62,859 bases of DNA from Stenotrophomonas geniculata ATCC 19374 = JCM 13324 (GTDB lineage: Bacteria > Pseudomonadota > Gammaproteobacteria > Xanthomonadales > Xanthomonadaceae): contig NZ_LLXT01000122.1 of NCBI RefSeq assembly GCF_001431625.1, positions 1-62,859 on the forward strand, in the 5' to 3' direction. Numbering within the stretch: position 1 is the first letter of the stretch; each line of letters starts with the position of its first letter. Of the stretch, positions 34,970 to 42,822 are shown in pieces. The notes under the pieces were generated by a model that was given only the letters and a program-made list of their open reading frames with translations, was not told the DNA's origin and ran no database searches. The translations under genes were made by a program, and so were the position numbers.

Positions 34970-36492
34970 GGAACAACGGGGGAAGCCGTTGCCTGGAACG
35001 TGCGCGATATCCAGGGCCGCATCAGCCAGATCGGCCTGACCCGGCCCGGCCAAGCCCGCCAGATCGTGGTGAACAACGTGACCTATGCGGCCTTCGGACC
35101 GGCGACCGGTTGGACTTATGGCAACGGCCGCCAGTTGCAGCGCCCGCTGGACCTCGACTATCGCCCGCAGGCGGTGCACGACCCGGCGGCAGGCGGCCTG
35201 TCGCTGGGCTACGGCTATGACCCGGTCGGCTCGGTCACCGAGCTGAAGAACGGCACGGGCTCGACGGTGCTGGCCAAGTACGCCTACGACACGCTGGGTC
35301 GCCTGACCCAGACTCAGGACGGCGCGACTGGCACGCCGATCGAAACCTATGCCTACGACGCCACGGGCAATCGGACCGCGCTGACCATCTCGGCAGGCAC
35401 CGCCAGCTACACCTATCCCGCAACCAGCCACCGGCTGACCGCCGTGGATGGCGAAGCGCGCACCCAGGACGCGGTGGGCAACACCACCAGCATCGGCAGC
35501 AAGACGTTCATCTACAACGATGCGAACCGCATGAACGCGGTGAGGCAGGGTGATGCCGTGCTGGAAAGCTACGGTTACAACCATCGCGGCGAGCGCGTGC
35601 TGCGTACCCCGGCCGGTGGCGCAGCGCAGATCACGTTTTACGACGAGGCTGGGCAGTGGCTGGGCAACTACTCGGCCACGGGCCAGGCGCAGCAGCAGGC
35701 CATCTGGTTGGACAACTACCCGGTGGCGCTGATCAATGGGCAGAGTACCGGCGTGCCGGAACTGGCCTACGTCCAATCAGATCACCTGGCACACCGCGCG
35801 TTGTGATCGACCCGGTGCGGAATGTCTCGATCTGGGAGTGGAGCAACAAGAGCGAAGTATTTGGCAACCAGATTCCCAGCGCCGATCCGGACGGCGATGG
35901 CGTGGCATTCGAGTTGGCGCTGCGATTCCCGGGCCAACAGGCGACGGATGCGAGTGGGTTGTTCTACAACTACCAGCGGGAGTATGACCCTGCGGTGGGT
36001 CGTTATTCGCAGAGTGATCCGATTGGGCTCGCAGCGGGGCCAAATACCTTTGGCTACGCGATGGGAAATCCGATGAGTTGGATTGACCCTGAGGGCTTGG
36101 AAGTACTTGTATGTAGTCAGCCGGCCTTTGGAGTATCCAACAATCCAATTGATCACCAATGGATTCGTACGGATACAGTTGAGGCAGGCATGGGTGGCAC
36201 TCGTGGAAACGTACCTGGTAACGACAGTGGAGACATGCCAGGCGATCCCGTGCAGGTGACCAACCATGTCGGTCGTAGCAATGAGCCTGGAGCATCATGC
36301 AAAGTGGTTAAAAATGTCGACGAAGCGAGAGTCAATTCCCAGCTTCAGATAGGGAGATCACTTGGTAGGTGGGGGCCTGCCAACCATTGCCAATCATTTG
36401 TAGCCAAGACACTTTGGAATGCTAGTACAGTCGAACTGCAGCAAGAGCAGAACAAACGATTGCTCAACTCGAAGGTTCCTGGGCTGAGGTAG
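34970..36492 (+). pseudogene. Orphan RHS 3' end with C-terminal toxin-like domain, frameshifted
   Basis: RHS/YD-repeat sequence begins only 10-15 bases after the AraC stop, in mid-protein (AWNVRDIQGRISQI), with no start codon. YD motifs such as LSLGYGYDPVGSVTEL and YAYDTLGRLTQTQDG follow. At 35787-35790 one G is missing: CTG-GCA-CAC should read CTG-GGC-ACA, giving DHLGTPRVVIDP. The second frame contains the core end YDPAVGRYSQSDPIGL and GNPMSWIDPEGLE. A 130-residue C-terminal domain of lower GC follows, with DHQWIRTD and ANHCQSFVAKTL motifs. Intact RHS proteins are over 1300 residues, so only the tip remains. Confidence 0.85.
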
Positions 36493-36494
36493 GT

Positions 36495-36806
36495 ATGAAG
36501 AGATACATGACATGCGTCCTGCTGGCGTCACTTTCTTCGGCATGTGCGGATCAGAAGCAGGGCGCAACGACGAATTCGTTCGACGATGAGCGGATAGAAT
36601 GTGTTGAGCCCGCTCGACTGAAGACCGGGCCGTGGGGAAAAGCGGGCTCTTTGAAGGGGTGCGAGATTGCTGATGGTCCATTTGTCGCCGCAGATGATGG
36701 GTATATTCGTATGCGTGGACAGTTTAAGAATGGGCATAAGGCCGGTGTGTGGCGATGGTACGACCGAAGTGGAAATGTCACTAAAGAAGTCAATTACTCA
36801 CAGTAG
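36495..36806 (+). CDS. MORN-type lipoprotein, candidate immunity protein
   Basis: A 103-residue lipoprotein with lipobox LSSAC (Cys about 17). The C-terminal 35 residues form one to two MORN-like (YwqK antitoxin-type) repeats: MRGQFKNGHKAGVWRWYD. It starts two bases after the RHS stop codon and shares the low GC of the RHS tip. This is the usual place for an immunity gene. Outer periplasmic anchoring would suit a toxin acting in the periplasm. Function is inferred from position and repeat type. Confidence 0.7.
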   Translation: MKRYMTCVLLASLSSACADQKQGATTNSFDDERIECVEPARLKTGPWGKAGSLKGCEIADGPFVAADDGYIRMRGQFKNGHKAGVWRWYDRSGNVTKEVNYSQ

Positions 36807-36825
36807 TCTTTGCGGGGGAGGCTGG

Positions 36826-37185
36826 ATGCAGTGCCCTGAAGGACATCCCGTGCCCAGATTCCTCACCCCCGACGAGGTCTCCCTCATCCACAGGCTGCTG
36901 CCCGAGACGAACGAGCTGTCCGAACGGTTGTTGAAGGATCTGGCGCTCGCCCAGGTGGAGGACGTGGAGGTCGTCGGATTCGGAGGCGTGGTGTTCCTGT
37001 CCAGCACGACCCAGGTCTTCGGAAGCGACATTGCCACTGCAATGCTTGCCGATGCCGACGGCGTGCCGGTGAGAGTCACCCTGTGCCTGGACAATCACGA
37101 TCAGCTCTTCGAGCTGGAGCTGTGCAAAGTGGACTTCTCACCGATCATCGGGGTCGATCTGAGGAGCGCTTTCAGCGAGCACTGA
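36826..37185 (+). CDS. Small soluble protein, possible second immunity protein
   Basis: A 119-residue acidic protein with FLTPDEVSLIHRLLPE, then VVGFGGVVFLSS and VTLCLDNHDQLFELELCKVDFSPI. The start and the strand pattern recall DUF6984-like proteins that occur beside polymorphic toxins. A strong GGGGGAGG site precedes the ATG at 36826. Its GC content is close to the backbone, unlike the preceding gene, so it may come from an older toxin module or be unrelated. Confidence 0.62.
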   Translation: MQCPEGHPVPRFLTPDEVSLIHRLLPETNELSERLLKDLALAQVEDVEVVGFGGVVFLSSTTQVFGSDIATAMLADADGVPVRVTLCLDNHDQLFELELCKVDFSPIIGVDLRSAFSEH

Positions 37186-37230
37186 CACCTGCTGAAAGTG
37201 GTCCTCGCCGAAGGGCGTGGCGCATCGCGT

Positions 37231-37605
37231 TCACCCTTCGGGCTGCAACCGCCCCACCGCCTGCGCGCACAACGACTGGCAGGCCATGACCAACCCCTCC
37301 ATCACCCGGTCGCCCACGTACTCTTCCGGTTCGCCATTCTGCCGGGTGCGTTCGGCCGCCAGCAGCATTTCCAGCACCACCCGCAACCCGGTCAACGCGC
37401 AATCGGCGTCGGCCAGGGCGAGGCGGCGGCCGGGCAGCTGGTGACGCTCCGGCCACGGTTGCCCATCGGCCGCCGCACCGGAGCCGATGCGGTGGAGATT
37501 GGCAATGAAGGTGTTCCTGTCCACTGTTGGCGCAGCCTGTGGCGAACCGTCATCGCCGGCGGCGCTGCGGTAGGCGTGCAGATGCGGGAAGTCCGATTCG
37601 TTCAT
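37231..37605 (-). CDS. Hypothetical helical protein downstream of a structured element
   Basis: A 124-residue soluble protein. Residues 1-40 look disordered; the C-terminal part is helical with Cys residues (ALADADCALTGLRVVLEMLLAAERTR, LVMACQSLCAQAVGRL). I do not recognise it. The ATG at 37605 begins MNESDFPHLHAYR. The longer frame to 37872 reads through the palindromic element and is not protein-like. The structured element at 37645-37829 would be its 5' leader. Confidence 0.6.
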   Translation of the reverse strand: MNESDFPHLHAYRSAAGDDGSPQAAPTVDRNTFIANLHRIGSGAAADGQPWPERHQLPGRRLALADADCALTGLRVVLEMLLAAERTRQNGEPEEYVGDRVMEGLVMACQSLCAQAVGRLQPEG

Positions 37606-37644
37606 GGCGAGGCTCCGTGCAGGGCAATCGGTAGCCGCCACTCG

Positions 37645-37829
37645 AAAGGTGGCGGGCGGTACGTGGTTCGAATCCGGGTTGGCCTCAAGCCGGCGGGCGC
37701 GAACGCCCCCAACGCACCGCCCGCCATAGCCGGCAGACGGATTGCCAGCCGGCGCCACGCATGGTGACGCCGGCTGGCAAGCGCACTTACTCAAGGCCAA
37801 CACGGGATTCGAAGCCCGGCCACCCTTTT
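37645..37829. repeat. Long nested palindromic element, candidate structured RNA
   Basis: Outer arms AAAGGTGGCGGGC (37645-37657) and GCCCGGCCACCCTTT (37814-37828) pair. Inside them GGTTCGAATCCGGGTTGGCC (from 37665) pairs with GGCCAACACGGGATTCGAAG (from 37795). Within lies a perfect 13-bp hairpin, TTGCCAGCCGGCG (37742-37754) with CGCCGGCTGGCAA (37768-37780), and a small GGGCG-CGAA-CGCCC hairpin at 37696-37709. With 37606-38169 free of genes, this fills the first half. It fits a mobile palindromic element or a leader RNA of the minus-strand gene. Confidence 0.7.
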
Positions 37830-38027
37830 CCGGTGGCACGCCATCTGAGCCCCTGGCGCTGTGCAATGCCAATCAGAAGAGTTGCAAACATCACTCGATT
37901 GGAGACGCTTTTGACATTGTCCTACGCTGTTAAGCCCCGCCAGTGCTGGCTGGCGTAGTGATCCGCCCGCAACGTGCAATCTGCGACATGTGTCCAGGTT
38001 GTCACGGCGAACGGGACGGGCGGGGAG

Positions 38028-38160
38028 GGCCTATCACGACAGGCGGTGCCAATTCAGGCTGCGTGCCTCCCGGGTTGACGCTTTCAACGCCCCAGCGCAC
38101 TCTGCGGGTTGGGGTCGACAACCCGTTCAGGGGCAGGGCTGCAGGGTGGTACCAGGAGGC
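38028..38160 (+). promoter_or_regulatory. Structured moaA leader, candidate molybdenum cofactor riboswitch
   Basis: The sequence before moaA folds strongly. CGGGTTG (38071-38077) pairs with CAACCCG (38119-38125), TGCCTC (38064-38069) with GGGGCA (38130-38135), and CCCCA (38090-38094) with TGGGG (38110-38114). A GCCT/AGGC hairpin lies near 38029-38044. AGGAGG follows at 38154. Moco-type riboswitches are known upstream of moaA in gamma-proteobacteria; I could not match the consensus exactly. Confidence 0.42.
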
Positions 38161-38169
38161 GGAACAGCG

Positions 38170-39150
38170 ATGAGCCAACTCACCGACAGCTTCGGACGCA
38201 GCTTTCCGTACCTGCGCTTGTCGCTCACCGAAGCCTGCAACTTCCGGTGCAGCTACTGCCTTCCCGACGGGTACCAGGCCGACGGCCGCCCGCGTTTCCT
38301 GCAGGTGGATGAGATCGGCCGCTTGGTGCGGGCCTTTGCCGCGCTGGGCATGAGCAAGATCCGCCTGACCGGTGGCGAGCCCAGCCTGCGCAAGGATCTG
38401 GACGAGATCATCGCCACCGTGGCGGCGGTGCCGGGCATCCGCAAGGTGGCCATCACCACCAATGGCACGCTGCTGCCGCGGCGCCTGCCGGGTTGGCACC
38501 GGGCAGGCCTGACTGCGCTGAACGTGAGCATGGACAGCCTGCAGCGCGAGCGTTTCCACACCATCACCGGCCACGACCGTCTGCCAGAGATCCAGCAGGG
38601 TCTTGCGCTGGCGCAGGCGCTGGGCCTTTCGGCAATCAAGCTCAACGCAGTGCTGCTGCGCGGCCTGAACGACGACGAGCTGCCGCAGTGGATGGAGTAC
38701 CTGCGCGATCGCCCCTTCAGCGTGCGCTTCATCGAACTGATGCGTACCGGCGACAACGAAGCCTATTTCCAGCGCCACCACCTGCGCGCCGACGTGGTGA
38801 TCGAGCAGCTGCTGGCGGCTGGCTGGCACGAGCGCCCGCGCGCCGCCGATGCCGGCCCGGCGCGCGAGTTCGGCCACCCCGACCATCGCGGCAGCATCGG
38901 CATCATCGCGCCGTACTCGCGTGACTTCTGCAAGGGCTGCAACCGCCTGCGGGTGACCGCCAAGGGCGACCTGCGGCTGTGCCTGTTCGGCGAGTTCGGC
39001 GTGCCGCTGCGCCCGCTGCTGCAGCGCGACGAGGACCACGACGCGCTGCTGGCACGCATCACCACCCAGCTTGGCCTGAAAGCGGCCGGGCATGGACTGC
39101 ACCAGGGCCAGACCGGGCTGACCCCGCACCTGGCCTCCATCGGAGGATGA
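38170..39150 (+). CDS. moaA: GTP 3',8-cyclase
   Basis: A 326-residue radical SAM enzyme that starts molybdenum cofactor synthesis from GTP. The SAM cluster motif is LTEACNFRCSYCLP (Cys about 24, 28, 31), followed by TGGEPSLRKDL. The second cluster motif is FCKGCNRLRVTAKGDLRLCLF near the C-terminus, but the usual final GG is present as ...SIGG. AGGAGG precedes the ATG. It is the first gene of a tight moa/moe operon. Confidence 0.95.
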   Translation: MSQLTDSFGRSFPYLRLSLTEACNFRCSYCLPDGYQADGRPRFLQVDEIGRLVRAFAALGMSKIRLTGGEPSLRKDLDEIIATVAAVPGIRKVAITTNGTLLPRRLPGWHRAGLTALNVSMDSLQRERFHTITGHDRLPEIQQGLALAQALGLSAIKLNAVLLRGLNDDELPQWMEYLRDRPFSVRFIELMRTGDNEAYFQRHHLRADVVIEQLLAAGWHERPRAADAGPAREFGHPDHRGSIGIIAPYSRDFCKGCNRLRVTAKGDLRLCLFGEFGVPLRPLLQRDEDHDALLARITTQLGLKAAGHGLHQGQTGLTPHLASIGG

Positions 39151-40157
39151 GCAACACGATGAGTGGGGAATTGAATGCGGCCTTCCACATGGCCGATGTC
39201 CGCAACAAGCGCATCAGCCGCCGTCGTGCGGTGGCGGTGGGCGAGCTTCATGCCGGTCCGGTGGCCTATCCGCTGATTGTCGAGCGCCGCCTGCCCAAGG
39301 GCGATGCGCTGGTGATGGCCGAGATTGCCGGCCTGCAGGGCGCCAAGATGGCGTCGATGCTGATGCCGCTGTGCCATCCGCTGCCGCTGGAACTGGTGCA
39401 GGTGTTCTGCGCACCGGTGCCGGAGCGGCAGGCGATCCGCGTGTGGTGCGAGTGCGCCAGCGAGGCGCGCACCGGCGTGGAGATGGAGGCACTGGCCGGC
39501 GTCAACGCGGCGCTGCTGACCCTGTACGACCTGAGCAAGCCGGTGGAGCCGGCGCTGCGCATCGAAGGCATCCGCCTGCTGTTCAAGGAAGGCGGCAAGC
39601 GCGGGGTCTGGCTGCACCCCGACGGCATGGACGAGGCCGAGCGTGCGCGTTTCAAGCCGCGTGCACCGAAGGGGTTGGAGGGTGCGGCCTGCGCGGTGAT
39701 CACACTGAGTGATCGCGCCAGCGAGGGCAGTTATGAGGATGTGTCCGGCCCGACCCTCGTGACCGGGCTGAAAAAGCTGGGTGGCGAGGTGGTGGCCGCC
39801 GAGGTCTTGCCTGATGGCATCGAGCCGTTGGCCACCCGCCTGCAGGCCTTGGCGGCCGAGGGCGTGCGCCTGTGCCTGTGTACCGGCGGCACCGGGCTGG
39901 GCCCGCGTGACCTGACCCCGGAGGCGCTGCGTTCGTTGAACGCGCGGCCGGTGCATGGCCTGGCACAGATGGTGCGGGCGCTGAGCGCGCAGCACACGCC
40001 GATGGCCTGGCTGAGCCGCGCCGAGGTGGTGCAGCTGGGCAACATGCTGGTGTTTGCATTGCCTGGCAGCCCGAAGGCGGCGGCGCAGTGCCTGGATATC
40101 CTGGCGCCGGTGCTGGGCCATGCGCTGGCGATGGTCGAGGGGGATGGCCACGCATGA
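39147..40157 (+). CDS. moaCB: Fused MoaC-MoaB molybdopterin biosynthesis protein
   Basis: A 336-residue fusion. Residues 1-150 are MoaC, which makes cyclic pyranopterin monophosphate with MoaA: FHMADVRNKRISRRRAVA, then LMPLCHPLPLE and MEALAGVNAALLTLYDL. Residues about 165-336 are a MoaB/Mog-type adenylyltransferase domain: VITLSDRASEGSYEDVSGP, CTGGTGLGPRDLTPEA and ALPGSPKAA. The second part would adenylate molybdopterin before MoeA. The ATG at 39147 overlaps the moaA stop; the ATG at 39159 has GGAGG at 12 bases and may be the true start. Confidence 0.93.
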   Translation: MSNTMSGELNAAFHMADVRNKRISRRRAVAVGELHAGPVAYPLIVERRLPKGDALVMAEIAGLQGAKMASMLMPLCHPLPLELVQVFCAPVPERQAIRVWCECASEARTGVEMEALAGVNAALLTLYDLSKPVEPALRIEGIRLLFKEGGKRGVWLHPDGMDEAERARFKPRAPKGLEGAACAVITLSDRASEGSYEDVSGPTLVTGLKKLGGEVVAAEVLPDGIEPLATRLQALAAEGVRLCLCTGGTGLGPRDLTPEALRSLNARPVHGLAQMVRALSAQHTPMAWLSRAEVVQLGNMLVFALPGSPKAAAQCLDILAPVLGHALAMVEGDGHA

Positions 40158-41407
40158 TTGCCTACAGTGAAGCGCTGCAGCACCTGCTGGACGCGGCCAC
40201 GCCGTTGCCGGCCGAACACCTGCCGCTGCATGAGGCGGCCGGGCGGGTCCTGGCCAGTGACATCCACAGCGCGCAGTCACTGCCGCCGTTCGACAATTCG
40301 GCGATGGACGGCTTCGCGCTGCGCGCCAACGGCGCGACGTTCGAAGCTGGTACCGAGTTCGCTGTTCAGGGCTGGCAGGCAGCAGGCGATGCCGGCGCCG
40401 AAGGCGGCGAGGGTGCCTGGGAAATCATGACCGGTGCGCGCATGCCGGCAGGGCTGGATACGGTGGTACCGGTCGAGAACGTAGAAATCCTCGCCAGCGA
40501 GGATGGCCGCCCGACCCGCATTGCCCTGAAGGCATTGGTGAAGCCGGGCCAGAACGTGCGCCTGCGCGGCGAGGATGTAAGCGACGGCGAGCGCGTGCTG
40601 CAGGCCGGGCAGGTGCTGGACATCAACGCGCGCACCCTGCTGCATGCCATTGGCGTGGGCGAGGTGGCGGTGGTGGCGCGGCCAAAGGCGGCGGTGATTG
40701 CTACCGGCAAGGAGCTGGTGACCGAGGCGGCGCAGACGCTGGCATCCGGGCAGATTCGTGACAGCAACCGGCCGTATCTGGTCGGCCGCCTGCAGGCCGC
40801 CGGTGCCGAGGTGGTCTGGCAGGGCACGGTGGGCGATGAGGTGGCGGCGTTCAACGCGGTCCTGGATGAAGCGCTGGACGCGGGTGCGCAGCTGTTGATC
40901 AGCACCGGCGCGGTGTCGGCCGGCCGCTACGATTTCATTCCCGACGCGCTTCGCGGCCGGGGTGCGCGCATCGTGTTCCACAAGGTGGCGATCCGGCCGG
41001 GCAAGCCGTTGCTGTTTGCGGTGCTGCCCAATGGCGCGCTGTATTTCGGCCTGCCCGGCAACCCGGTGTCGGCTGCGGTGGGCCAGCGCTTCTTCGTCGA
41101 GCCGGTACTGCGCCGCCTGCTGGGGCTGGCACCGGAGCCGGTGTTGACATTGCCCCTGCAGACCGACGTGCGCACGCCGCCCGGCCTGCGCTTCCACGCG
41201 CGGGCGCGGGTGGAAGTGGATGCGCAGGGTCGCCTGAGTGCGCGCGTGCTGGCCGGGCAGGAGTCGTTCCGTTTGATGTCCATGCTGCAGGCCAACGCCT
41301 GGGTGGTGCTGGAAGGCGAGGGCGGTCTGGCCCCTGCCGGCACGCCGGTGCGTGTGCAGGGCTGGGGTCATCAGGACCCGGTGCAGCTGGCGAGCCAGGA
41401 GCCGTGA
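40154..41407 (+). CDS. moeA: Molybdopterin molybdenumtransferase
   Basis: A 417-residue enzyme that inserts molybdate into adenylated molybdopterin. Visible motifs are LPPFDNSAMDGFALR, MTGARMPAGLDTVVP, RLRGEDVSDGE, the central IATGKELV and ISTGAVSAGRYD, and ALPNG-type FGLPGNPVSA. The C-terminal domain IV is present. It overlaps moaCB by four bases. One motif usually reads GGVSVG; here it is GAVSAG, as in some moaCB-linked MoeA proteins. Confidence 0.94.
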   Translation: MIAYSEALQHLLDAATPLPAEHLPLHEAAGRVLASDIHSAQSLPPFDNSAMDGFALRANGATFEAGTEFAVQGWQAAGDAGAEGGEGAWEIMTGARMPAGLDTVVPVENVEILASEDGRPTRIALKALVKPGQNVRLRGEDVSDGERVLQAGQVLDINARTLLHAIGVGEVAVVARPKAAVIATGKELVTEAAQTLASGQIRDSNRPYLVGRLQAAGAEVVWQGTVGDEVAAFNAVLDEALDAGAQLLISTGAVSAGRYDFIPDALRGRGARIVFHKVAIRPGKPLLFAVLPNGALYFGLPGNPVSAAVGQRFFVEPVLRRLLGLAPEPVLTLPLQTDVRTPPGLRFHARARVEVDAQGRLSARVLAGQESFRLMSMLQANAWVVLEGEGGLAPAGTPVRVQGWGHQDPVQLASQEP

Positions 41408-41667
41408 TGAGACAGGTAAATCTGCAGTTGTTCGGCGCGTTCTCCGATCTGGATGCCAGCCGCGAGATTGCCGTGGAGGTGGCCGGCGGCACCGTGGCCG
41501 ATCTGCGCCAGGCGCTGCGCGAGCTGCTGCCGCTGCGTTGGCCGGGTTTCCGTGCCGGGCTGCTGGATTACTCGGCGTTCGCCGACCAGCAACGCGTGCT
41601 GCGCGACCACGAGGCGTTGCCCGACGATGGCCGAGTGGCGATCCTGCCGCCGGTGAGCGGGGGCTGA
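41407..41667 (+). CDS. moaD: Molybdopterin synthase sulfur carrier subunit
   Basis: An 86-residue ubiquitin-like protein ending in the required Gly-Gly (PPVSGG), which is thiocarboxylated to carry sulfur. The start is MRQVNLQLFGAFSDL. The ATG at 41407 shares a base with the moeA stop (TGATG). It forms the molybdopterin synthase with MoaE, encoded four bases downstream. Confidence 0.93.
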   Translation: MRQVNLQLFGAFSDLDASREIAVEVAGGTVADLRQALRELLPLRWPGFRAGLLDYSAFADQQRVLRDHEALPDDGRVAILPPVSGG

Positions 41668-41670
41668 GCG

Positions 41671-42171
41671 ATGAGCGAGACGATCATCGCGAAGGTGGTG
41701 GACCGCGCGCAGGCGGCGATTGATCCGGCCGAAGGCATCGCGGCGGTCTCCGATCCGGGCTTCGGCGGCATCGATGTGTTCATCGGCAAGGTGCGCGACG
41801 TCAATGTGGGCCGGCGGGTGACCGGGATCACCTACGACCTGTTCGAGCCGTTGGTGCTGAACGAGTTCAAGCGCCTGGCGGCCGAGGTCGAGGCTACGTT
41901 CGGTCCGAAGTTGAAACTGTATGTGGCCCATGCCAAGGGGCGACTCGGCATCGGCGATGTGGCGGTGGTGGTGGCCGCCGGCAGCCCGCACCGCGACGAG
42001 GCGTTCCGCGCGTGCCGGCAGCTGATCGAGGTGGTGAAGCACCAGTGCCCGATCTGGAAGCAGGAGCATTACGAAGACGGCGACAGCGCGTGGAGCGAGG
42101 GCTGCAGCCTATGCCATGCAGACAGCGAAGCTTCGCACTCCCACGACCACACACATGACCATGGGCATTGA
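41671..42171 (+). CDS. moaE: Molybdopterin synthase catalytic subunit with His-rich tail
   Basis: A 166-residue protein that inserts two sulfurs into the pterin precursor with MoaD. Family blocks are GGIDVFIGKVRDVN, the central VAHAKGRLGIGDVAVVVAA, HRDEAFRACRQLIEVVK and the catalytic lysines in CPIWKQEHYEDG. Usual MoaE ends near residue 150. Here CSLCHADSEASHSHDHTHDH follows, a Cys/His stretch that could bind metal. It is the last gene before a REP pair. Confidence 0.93.
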   Translation: MSETIIAKVVDRAQAAIDPAEGIAAVSDPGFGGIDVFIGKVRDVNVGRRVTGITYDLFEPLVLNEFKRLAAEVEATFGPKLKLYVAHAKGRLGIGDVAVVVAAGSPHRDEAFRACRQLIEVVKHQCPIWKQEHYEDGDSAWSEGCSLCHADSEASHSHDHTHDHGH

Positions 42172-42200
42172 CCGCGCCCTTCGGAGGGGCGCGGGACTCA

Positions 42201-42274
42201 GTAGATCCACGCCATGCGTGGATGAGGCCTTTCCCGCGCGTCCGGCCGACACAGCCACGCATGGCGTGGCTCTA
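42201..42274. repeat. GTAG-type REP pair between moaE and mobA
   Basis: GTAGATCCACGCCATGCGTGGAT at 42201 is followed by AGCCACGCATGGCGTGGCTC ending at 42274, in opposed orientation. It divides the operon and could attenuate transcription between moaE and mobA. Confidence 0.78.
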
Positions 42275-42279
42275 TTGCG

Positions 42280-42822
42280 ATGACCATCAACGGCATCGTG
42301 CTGGCCGGTGGCCTGTCCAGCCGGATGGGCCGCGACAAGGCGCTGCTGCCCTGGCACGGCCGCACAATGCTGGAACACATGCGGGGGCTGTTGCTGCAGG
42401 CGGGCGCCGGGCGGGTGTGGGTGAGCGGTGACTACCCGGCGTTTGGCGGAATCCCGGACCGGGTCGCACGCTGCGGCCCGCTGGGCGGCCTCTACAGTGT
42501 CGCGATGAAGATGACTGATGGCCCCGCCTGGGTGGTGCCGGTCGATACGCCGCGGGTGACACCCGCGCTGTTGCAACGGCTGCAGGCCGATCAAGCGCGT
42601 GCCTGCACGGTGTTCGACGATGAACCGTTGCCGATGCGGTTGCCGATCGATGATCATTGCCGCCGCGTGCTGCAGGAGCTGATTGAGGATCCGACGGCGC
42701 GTCGTTCACTGCGCGCCCTGCAGGAACGCCTGGGCGTGACGCGGTTGCCACTGGCGCCGGAGGATCAGGCGTTGCTGCTCAACTGCAATACCCCGTCGGA
42801 ATGGGAGTCCATCACAGCATGA
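42280..42822 (+). CDS. mobA: Molybdenum cofactor guanylyltransferase
   Basis: A 180-residue nucleotidyltransferase that converts the cofactor to its guanine dinucleotide form for DMSO-reductase-family enzymes such as nitrate reductase. The GTP-binding motif is LAGGLSSRMGRDKALLPW (residues about 8-25), followed by CGPLGGLYS and the metal-binding VPVDTPRVT. It starts six bases after the REP pair and overlaps the next small gene by four bases. Confidence 0.92.
   Translation: MTINGIVLAGGLSSRMGRDKALLPWHGRTMLEHMRGLLLQAGAGRVWVSGDYPAFGGIPDRVARCGPLGGLYSVAMKMTDGPAWVVPVDTPRVTPALLQRLQADQARACTVFDDEPLPMRLPIDDHCRRVLQELIEDPTARRSLRALQERLGVTRLPLAPEDQALLLNCNTPSEWESITA

Noticed and set aside
34970..36492. An intact RHS effector gene
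   Set aside because: There is no start codon or N-terminal core, and the frame is broken at about 35788.
37660..37690. TTCGAATCC motifs here and near 37805 looked like tRNA T-loops
   Set aside because: No acceptor, D-arm or anticodon stems can be drawn; the motifs pair with each other as part of a long palindrome.
38074..38088. GTTGA-N5-TCAAC upstream of moaA as an FNR site
   Set aside because: The spacing between TTGA and TCAA is five bases instead of six, and the bases are part of the leader stems.
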